From: Sphingopyxis panaciterrae
GTDB taxonomy: Bacteria > Pseudomonadota > Alphaproteobacteria > Sphingomonadales > Sphingomonadaceae
Reading direction: 5' to 3'
Assembly (NCBI RefSeq): GCF_011762125.1
Contig: NZ_JAASQN010000008.1
Location: 62,001-126,000 of the forward strand
DNA length: 64,000 nucleotides
The notes under the pieces: model-generated
Told to the model about the DNA's origin: nothing
Database searches by the model: none
What the model saw: only the letters and a program-made list of their open reading frames with translations
Position numbers and translations under genes: made by a program
Shown: piece after piece, positions 59,001 to 64,000 of the stretch
How positions within the stretch are numbered: the first letter of the stretch is position 1
Layout of the letters: each line of letters opens with the position of its first letter

Positions 59001-62000
59001 CCACCCGCGCCGCCGCGGAGACTGTCATCTCCTCCAAGACCGCGAATGGTGTTGGGAGAACTATCGCCTTCAATGATATCGTTCGAAGCCGTGCCAGTCA
59101 CAAACACAGTCAGAAGATCCGAAACCGAAAAACCCCCTCCGCCCTTGAATTCAACTTGCTCTACATTCGTCAACTGCACCGAATTGGCCCCGTCAGTGAT
59201 TGTCGTGACGCCAAGACCATCAATGGAATAAGTGTAGTCCTCGAACGTGCCCGAGAGCACAACAACATCTTCACCGTCACCACCATCAACGGTATCGGTA
59301 CCGCCTATTACCGAAAATCGGTCGTCGCCATCGCCTCCGGAGAGCGTATCGTTGCCTGCCCCGCCAGTGATTTGGTTGTTGAGTTCGTTACCCGTGCCGA
59401 CAAATGCTCCCGCGCCAGTGAAGACCAGTCCTTCGATATTGCTGCCGAGCGAATAGGTCGCAAGAGTGGTCCGGACCGTATCCGTGCCTTCATTCGCATT
59501 CTCAATCACGACATCCCCGACGGCATCGACAACATAGACATCGTTGAAGTCGCCGCCCGCCATTGTGTCGTCGCCAGCACCGCCGTCTAGAAGGTCTGAG
59601 CGGTCAGACGATCCAGTCAAAACATCGTTACCGCCAGTGCCCATCGGCAAATCGGCAACATTTACGAGGTCGCCATCAAAGGACAGGGTTTCGACGTTGG
59701 TGATTGTCTGAACATTGGCCGGGTCGTAGTAATTTTCCACGACGACCGTTCCATCGAGTTTGCGATAGATGAGCGAGGAATAGATTGACGCAGAAAGATA
59801 CGCGACATCGGTCCCGTCGCCGCCGTCGATCGTATCGCCTCCATTCTGGCCGTACAGATGATCGTCACCGTCGCCGCCCGTCAATACGTCGTCACCGTCG
59901 CCTCCATAGATCCGATCACTCCCCGTGCCACCGATGAGCGTGTCGTTGCCCTCATTGCCAAAAAGAAAATCGTCGCCCGCGCCGCCGTCAAGCAGATCGT
60001 CTCCCGGGCCGCCTACGAGATAGTCATCTCCGTCGTTTCCATGGAGCGTATCATTTGCCCACCCGCCCTGGAGCTCATCAGGATCTGCTGATCCATTCAG
60101 CTCCTGCGGACCACTAAAGTAACGATCGAGATCCTCGCTACCTGGCATCGGGCCGGAAATGCCGCCATTACCGTCGCTATTTTCGAACGTGATGCCGGCA
60201 TCACCATTATTGAAGCCGGAAATGACGACAGTAAGCTGCTCATCGCTTTCCGACAGCGGATTGACTTCGTAGCTCCCTATGCCTCCCCACATGTACGAGC
60301 TATCTCCCGGCAAAGCCGTAATGCTCCGGGACGAGAAACCGAACATGGCCAGGCCCGGTTCGATTTCGTTGAAACCGACATCGCGAATCTCGCCATCCTG
60401 ATATCTGGTGCCGCCGAAAGGCTTCCCAGCCCCATTCGTTCCTGCAACCTCAAACGTAGGGTTGGCATAGGTAGTGCCGTAGCTGCTGTCGCCCGACATG
60501 GTCGTGATGAAGGCAGGCATATCAGCATTGCGGTCCCATGTGGCATCAGTAATTCGTCTGTACTCGGAATCTATCCGGTTGCCGTTGAAGAGGACGTAGG
60601 TCCCACTCTTCTTGATATAAATCTTGTCTTCCGGACCAAAGTTTCCAATGTATACCTTGTTGGTTTCTAGGTAAGAGATTTTTTGGGCCGAGGTCCAACT
60701 AGAAAATTCGGCGGGCACGGTCGCATCCAGATAGAAATTATCTTGGGCCCCAGAACGACCAATGCCTTGATCTCCGGCAAGAAGGTAGAAATCCCCGCCC
60801 CCGGATCCACTAATGAAGACCGTGCCTTCTGCATTGCCCTTAAACGTCGTCCTAGATGCGTTCCCAACGTAAACGTCGATGTTTTTAATTATTGACTTGG
60901 AGCCGCCAAAACTGACAGCCGAACCGCCATCTTCTTTCACTTTAAGATCAACAGTGATCGCTCCCAAACCGTCATCTACGATGACCGTATCGGTGTCCGA
61001 TGTACTTCCGGCTGGACCGCCATCAACGATATCGTCGCCAAGCGATAAAAAGAGGATATCATTACCCTCGCCGCCGAGCAACTTATCATCTTTATTACGG
61101 CCGACGAGAATATCGTCACCGGCTTTTCCCTCCAAAACATTATATTTCTCACTCCGGCTGCCTGTGCCCGCAATCAGCACATCATTTGAGTCACTGCCGC
61201 GCAGATAGTCGGTGCGATTGTCGAAATTGACATTGACTTTATTAGTACCGGATGCGCCGATAAGCAGCGAAGGCCCGTCTACTGCTTCGATGAAAAGCTC
61301 CTTTGCCGTGCTCGTGCCTTCGTATGGACCGGTCCAATCTGAGTCTGACAAACTACGCTCGGCTGAGAAACCGATAGCGGTCAATACTTCATTGTATTTT
61401 ACGTTGCTGAATAGGCCAGCAAACTCTTGAAGTCGGTATAAGCTCGGGTGAAGAGTATTTTTCAACTCATCACCCAGGTCATTCAGACCATCAATTTGAT
61501 CGCCCATGCTTGAGAGTATGTTGCTCGATATGATACCATCGTGCGCGATACCATTGAGCACGGTCGAAAGGAGGTCTGTCGGCACGCCGCCCGCGGTCAA
61601 AATGCCGTCCGTACCTCCGTCGCCGTCGGTCGCTTTTATTAGAATGTAGTTTCCGACTGCGTAGGTGGAATCGGTTGAGATTGAAAACGCCGCCTCTCCG
61701 TAAATTTTTTCGATCGCATCATTCCCTACTTCTTGCTTAATTATCGCGGCTTCATTGGAGCCGCTGCCGTAAGCACCTGTCGAGAATGAAATCCCGTCTG
61801 CATTTTTAAAAGAGGCCGTTGGGTCGTTCGAGCTGGAAGAAAAGACATCGATATGACCAACGCGCACGGCGCCCCCAAAAGCGCGGCGATAAACTAGATT
61901 CTCGGCGTCAATCGCCAAGGCTTCCGGAACAATAAAATTAGAGGATCCTACGCGCCAATTTGTAGTATTTACGACTCGCGTCTGACCATGTGCCAGTTCA

Positions 62001-62518
62001 TGAAACAAGACGCGCCGGAAATCAGCCCATTCATCGCTACCGTCGATTTTGTTGAATTTAAAAACCTGACTCGGATTGCTTAGGACATCGGGGGCAATGT
62101 CGATATGTCCCCGACTACCTGTTGTATTGAGCGGCGCCCTGGCTCCGTTATCGACCTGCTCAACCGGCCCAGCGGGACCAGAGCCATCAGGATCGACATA
62201 GGTCACTTTTGGTAGATCAGAATAAAACTCTGTACTCGCGCTTATTGTAACAGCGCTATTGGGAAGCCATGCAGCATTTCTAGACCAATCCGAAACCTTG
62301 TAGTCGTCTTTAGTAATATATATTTTTGGCGGGAGGCCATCGAGATAGTCTCTTATGTTTGGTTGTAAAAATAGGTCATTTAGCGTAGAGACTATAGCAT
62401 AAAGATCAGAATAGTCATTACCATTGACGATCCAGGGGGTGCTTGGGCTATTTGGAGCAGACGTGCTTTTGACAAAATCGTCAGAAATCCAGAATTCAAT
62501 TCCATTGATCACCGGCAT
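56048..62518 (-). CDS. Giant RTX protein with N-terminal zincin motif, type I secretion substrate
   Basis: A 2,156-residue secreted protein without a Sec signal. The N-terminal ~220 residues hold FHELAHGQT (H173, E174, H177) followed by PEALAIDAEN (199-207), the pattern of M91 (NleD-like) zinc proteases. RTX calcium-binding nonapeptides (GGxGxDxLx) appear from ~445, with dense blocks near 810-900 and again further on, interspersed with five ~130-residue modules containing G-G-D-I-D and a closing I-F-D-T-W pattern (haemolysin-type repeats). The extreme C-terminus ends IDFFA, an acidic residue followed by hydrophobics as in type I signals. The ATG at 62518 is preceded by AGGGGT. It lies 33 bp after a small exported protein; a type I adaptor gene is just upstream at the window edge. 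It may be a protease, toxin or adhesin. Confidence 0.85.
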   Translation of the reverse strand: MPVINGIEFWISDDFVKSTSAPNSPSTPWIVNGNDYSDLYAIVSTLNDLFLQPNIRDYLDGLPPKIYITKDDYKVSDWSRNAAWLPNSAVTISASTEFYSDLPKVTYVDPDGSGPAGPVEQVDNGARAPLNTTGSRGHIDIAPDVLSNPSQVFKFNKIDGSDEWADFRRVLFHELAHGQTRVVNTTNWRVGSSNFIVPEALAIDAENLVYRRAFGGAVRVGHIDVFSSSSNDPTASFKNADGISFSTGAYGSGSNEAAIIKQEVGNDAIEKIYGEAAFSISTDSTYAVGNYILIKATDGDGGTDGILTAGGVPTDLLSTVLNGIAHDGIISSNILSSMGDQIDGLNDLGDELKNTLHPSLYRLQEFAGLFSNVKYNEVLTAIGFSAERSLSDSDWTGPYEGTSTAKELFIEAVDGPSLLIGASGTNKVNVNFDNRTDYLRGSDSNDVLIAGTGSRSEKYNVLEGKAGDDILVGRNKDDKLLGGEGNDILFLSLGDDIVDGGPAGSTSDTDTVIVDDGLGAITVDLKVKEDGGSAVSFGGSKSIIKNIDVYVGNASRTTFKGNAEGTVFISGSGGGDFYLLAGDQGIGRSGAQDNFYLDATVPAEFSSWTSAQKISYLETNKVYIGNFGPEDKIYIKKSGTYVLFNGNRIDSEYRRITDATWDRNADMPAFITTMSGDSSYGTTYANPTFEVAGTNGAGKPFGGTRYQDGEIRDVGFNEIEPGLAMFGFSSRSITALPGDSSYMWGGIGSYEVNPLSESDEQLTVVISGFNNGDAGITFENSDGNGGISGPMPGSEDLDRYFSGPQELNGSADPDELQGGWANDTLHGNDGDDYLVGGPGDDLLDGGAGDDFLFGNEGNDTLIGGTGSDRIYGGDGDDVLTGGDGDDHLYGQNGGDTIDGGDGTDVAYLSASIYSSLIYRKLDGTVVVENYYDPANVQTITNVETLSFDGDLVNVADLPMGTGGNDVLTGSSDRSDLLDGGAGDDTMAGGDFNDVYVVDAVGDVVIENANEGTDTVRTTLATYSLGSNIEGLVFTGAGAFVGTGNELNNQITGGAGNDTLSGGDGDDRFSVIGGTDTVDGGDGEDVVVLSGTFEDYTYSIDGLGVTTITDGANSVQLTNVEQVEFKGGGGFSVSDLLTVFVTGTASNDIIEGDSSPNTIRGLGGDDSLRGGAGGDVIDGGDGQDTAYFSGNSDDYEIYQHPADGLLVRDRTGSDGADWLTNVEMLHFDGDNVTINVSAIAPVGTDGDDLIYGSARNDRLYGFGGNDFMTGADGDDNLEGGAGDDTLDSGSGDDLLYGGVGDDTNILGTGDDFAWDVSGNDSYIYELGDGTDRIRDDGGTDAIILGSAITPGDVTFSVDGEDILINFASGGSLTIENGLVEGSEIEEIRFGDSTVWNPVLRLQTPTSGNDNLIGTISADTISGGAGNDMIEGRQGNDTLSGDSGDDILSGGAGDDSYLFALGDGTDVIQDASSNYNYGDGGNDTLIFGSGIAPIDVQVTMVDNSDLVLTIAGAGGQVTLKNSVLWASDSIETVQFSDTTVWTHADLMSKALAATSGDDALYGSFAADTISGGAGNDYINAREGDDILTGGLGNDNITGGAGNDSYYFNLGDGQDYISDYTNDVATSLDKIVFGAGILPADIIVAQADSGWDLVLSIAGTSDKITINDAAFATGYRIEEIHFADSTVWTHGDLMARAYGPRSTGDTYWGTSAADTISGGAGNDMIIAPDGNDTLTGGAGNDLFTVSGDGGHEFFFGVGDGNDTLTNPGSGYSRTDNLQLVDLDPSDISLLRNGDQLQVKIISTGETFSVTYQFWGGGQDYGLGQISFADETIWNRSEIGRNALMLGTAGADNITLPSLAFRVRPGGGNDSLSVQGTGSGIIEFSKGDGHDLLDNPGSNYVRDDTLLLRDILPTEVSLLREGNSLTVTVDGTGDTFKVKYQFWTSVSEPTPHYGINKIEFADGTIWDRAFLTDESAGSSARSTATSFLMSENGGTAIEGTPEIGEVAVVNNDSHTHSGGTAKEFVDTVLAVPSAPPANISVRDLWLEKYGSSAPKIGDGFWDGLRSTRSDALNYSGDERGYIRESPRVDTHERWSGARTSIRDVLDFAKPSSQPAQTMPGPIDRQLAIMIQNMGAFGAQAGGEGLANWQRDGDRPIDFFA

Positions 62519-62551
62519 GTCAGCACCCCTACACAATAAAATCGATGATAG

Positions 62552-63619
62552 TTAATATCCAATTGCCGCCTCGAGGCATTTTTTAAGAATTTCTCCACCT
62601 GATCGTAACGAGCGTTTGCTTGCATCGAACCCGATGTCATCAAGTGAGCAATAGGCCTCGGCAATCGAACCATCTTCATTCAGGCGGACAAGCGCCCTGC
62701 TAGCTCGGTGGGCACCGTAGGGATTTGTAAAATAAATATTTTCGAGAAAATCTCGGCTTTCATTCTCCGGAATTCTCTCATTTTCCAAAGCATTGGGCCT
62801 AGCCAGTTCCGCTAATGAACGGCAATTGCCGTCCCGGATGCAATAGATAACGTGCGCCACGGCATCCCCTCCATACCGCTCTTCGGGAATTATGAGGTTC
62901 GCTTCGGCGACGGCCGATGGGAAACTCTTTTGATCGAGTTTGAGGTCGCGATGCTTCGCTTGTATGTCGGTCAGGACCGATGGGATCGCCTCATCAACGA
63001 CGGCGATCCCGGTCAGAGCGATTCGAACCGGAGACGCGTAAGTTCCCAGATGTTTCCGAGACAAGGGTTGAGATCCTTTTCCTCGACCTCTCGGCGTCAA
63101 TTTTTTCGCTTTGAGCTCTTCGCTTAGCGCACCTTGCGCCTCGATAATCGCTATGGGTGCGAACCAGAGGATTTCATCTTGGCTAGGACGTTGGCGCGGC
63201 TCATCTTCCATAACGATGTGATTGGGTTTAGGCTTGAAGCCTGTCGGAAATCTATGCCGGAAATCGATGGCAATATCGTCTAGACCCGATTGCCATTCAA
63301 TTTGCTGACCAACTGAAGGATAAGCGGTAGTTCGCGGCTGCTTGTCCGGCTCCGGAACCGGCCAACCTGACGCAAGGGCATCAATACGCGCGAGGATGAT
63401 AGACCCTAAGTCCGGGCTTATCTTCTTCGTCCGAAGCTGAGCCGTCAAAAACTCTTCGATATCGCGCCGTGTTTCGGCCGAGAGCACACCCGCAGAAGAG
63501 CTTTTTGCGACGCCGCCTTCATTCATATGCGCACCAGCCGGGAGAGGCCCGCCAAATAATATGCAGGCTGCCATCAGCCTGATTAAATGAATCCTGCGAT
63601 TCTTGCGGTCGCAATGCAT
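62552..63619 (-). CDS. Exported unknown protein co-transcribed with the RTX gene
   Basis: A 355-residue protein with an N-terminal signal peptide (~15-36, ending GPLPAGA). I recognise no domain. It contains DFRHRFPTGFKPKPNHIVMED, two cysteines in YCIRDGNCRS that could form a disulphide, and NPYGAHRASRALVRLNEDGSI near the end, which resembles an energy-transducer-type C-terminal strand. AAGGAGGGGG precedes the ATG at 63619. It ends 33 bp before the RTX gene and follows the type I adaptor gene, so it may help folding, activation or export of the RTX protein, or act as its inhibitor. Confidence 0.7.
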   Translation of the reverse strand: MHCDRKNRRIHLIRLMAACILFGGPLPAGAHMNEGGVAKSSSAGVLSAETRRDIEEFLTAQLRTKKISPDLGSIILARIDALASGWPVPEPDKQPRTTAYPSVGQQIEWQSGLDDIAIDFRHRFPTGFKPKPNHIVMEDEPRQRPSQDEILWFAPIAIIEAQGALSEELKAKKLTPRGRGKGSQPLSRKHLGTYASPVRIALTGIAVVDEAIPSVLTDIQAKHRDLKLDQKSFPSAVAEANLIIPEERYGGDAVAHVIYCIRDGNCRSLAELARPNALENERIPENESRDFLENIYFTNPYGAHRASRALVRLNEDGSIAEAYCSLDDIGFDASKRSLRSGGEILKKCLEAAIGY

Positions 63620-63912
63620 GCCCCCTCCTTGTTCAGCATTTGGATGCTTCCTTACCCGGTCCGGACATATCGCCTCCCAACCACGAAATAGCACGCCCTG
63701 CGTTCGCAAAATATGCTCCGCATTTTACTATAAAATCAATGACAAATTGATCCAGAATGCGGACTTTCACGTTTCTGCTCAATAATGGGCCAGAGTTTTA
63801 CCCGCATCACTGGTCGAACATAACATTGCCGGGACCGTAGTGAAAACGAGTCACAGGTAAGGTTTTTCGAGTCGCTTGAATATGATAACTCGAAATCGAT
63901 CCCGCCGTCCTT
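63620..63912. other. Non-coding gap between adaptor and exported protein genes
   Basis: 293 bp with no supported gene. An AT-rich stretch (ATTTTACTATAAAATCAAT, ~63721-63739) could hold a promoter for the minus-strand 62552-63619/RTX unit. No clear terminator is seen after the adaptor. Confidence 0.35.
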
Positions 63913-64000
63913 CTATCGCTCGTGGGCCGCTTCATCGATCGTTTGGGTAATCGGAGAGAGCAGGTACTGGATGACCCGACGATCGCCGGTCTTTATTTCT
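63913..64000 (-). CDS. Type I secretion adaptor (HlyD family), C-terminal end, partial
   Basis: The last 28 codons of a minus-strand gene that runs off the window. They read EIKTGDRRVIQYLLSP, then ITQTIDEAAHER and TAG. This is the characteristic end of HlyD/PrtE membrane-fusion proteins (EIKTG-RR-I-YLLSP), which bridge an ABC exporter and TolC. It is in the same direction as, and upstream of, the small exported protein and the RTX gene, so a complete type I secretion system for the RTX protein probably lies just beyond the edge. Confidence 0.8.
   Translation of the reverse strand, partial: EIKTGDRRVIQYLLSPITQTIDEAAHER

Larger units (their letters stand above)
48261..64000. mobile_element. 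Genomic island integrated at tRNA-Phe (left end; right end outside window)
   Basis: From the tRNA-Phe fragment to the window edge the DNA is visibly less GC-rich, codon use is mixed, and the genes are orphans, a serine recombinase, a DpdA-like protein and an RTX/type I secretion unit. The first 70 bp are very AT-rich with TGTGCTA direct repeats (~48310-48325), as in integrase arm sites. No tyrosine integrase is in the window; it would be expected beside the intact tRNA at the other end. No gene is seen between 47998 and 48394. Confidence 0.7.

Noticed and set aside
56048..62518. Arrays of short tandem DNA repeats resembling a CRISPR or satellite
   Set aside because: The repeats are in frame and encode glycine/aspartate-rich RTX nonapeptides; spacing and variation follow the protein, not a spacer-repeat pattern.

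Overview
The window reads as a chromosome segment of a GC-rich alphaproteobacterium, most likely a sphingomonad (Sphingopyxis/Sphingomonas-like). The evidence is very high G+C at third codon positions, several TonB-dependent receptors, an ECF sigma/FecR pair, many exported peptidases, and the intergenic palindromic repeats common in that group. The genus is an inference; no rRNA or other marker gene is present.

Positions 1-33.5 kb form a peptide- and amino-acid-scavenging region. It holds the end of a siderophore-type receptor, a dihydrodipicolinate-synthase-family aldolase, an exported prolidase-like amidohydrolase with an M16 protease, and a five-gene operon of duplicated amidohydrolases. 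Next come an aminotransferase coupled to a complete polyamine-type ABC importer, and an operon of a large STN-domain TonB receptor, an S9 peptidase, two DUF885 metallopeptidase-like proteins, an M1-like peptidase and an M19 dipeptidase-like protein. A FecR/ECF-sigma pair and an esterase operon close the region. Many genes overlap by exactly 4 bp (ATGA). Six upstream regions share a two-part motif, GCGGATT[CT]-N11/12-[CT][CG][AC]TC[GA]T, which looks like an ECF promoter (GGATT-N16/17-CGT). I infer that the local sigma factor, released through the receptor's STN domain and FecR, switches on the whole locus: uptake by the receptor, cleavage by exported peptidases, import by the ABC system, then transamination.

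Positions 33.7-48 kb are ordinary chromosome. They carry phenylalanine hydroxylase with an aromatic aminotransferase and a divergent Lrp-type regulator, an exported penicillin-acylase-family enzyme, a LysR regulator divergent from a three-gene RND efflux operon, a membrane protein and a TetR regulator that share a palindromic operator, and an HU gene.

At 48,215-48,260 lies a 46-nt 3' fragment of tRNA-Phe, the footprint of an integrated element. From there to the right edge the DNA is less GC-rich and gene content changes: a genomic island whose other end is outside the window. It carries a tRNA-guanine-transglycosylase-like (DpdA-like) protein facing two unrecognised genes, a serine recombinase, several orphan genes, and on the minus strand a type I secretion adaptor (only its C-terminus is in the window), a small exported protein and a 2,156-residue RTX protein with an N-terminal M91-like zincin motif. 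The DpdA-like module and the RTX/type I secretion unit are the least familiar parts of the window.
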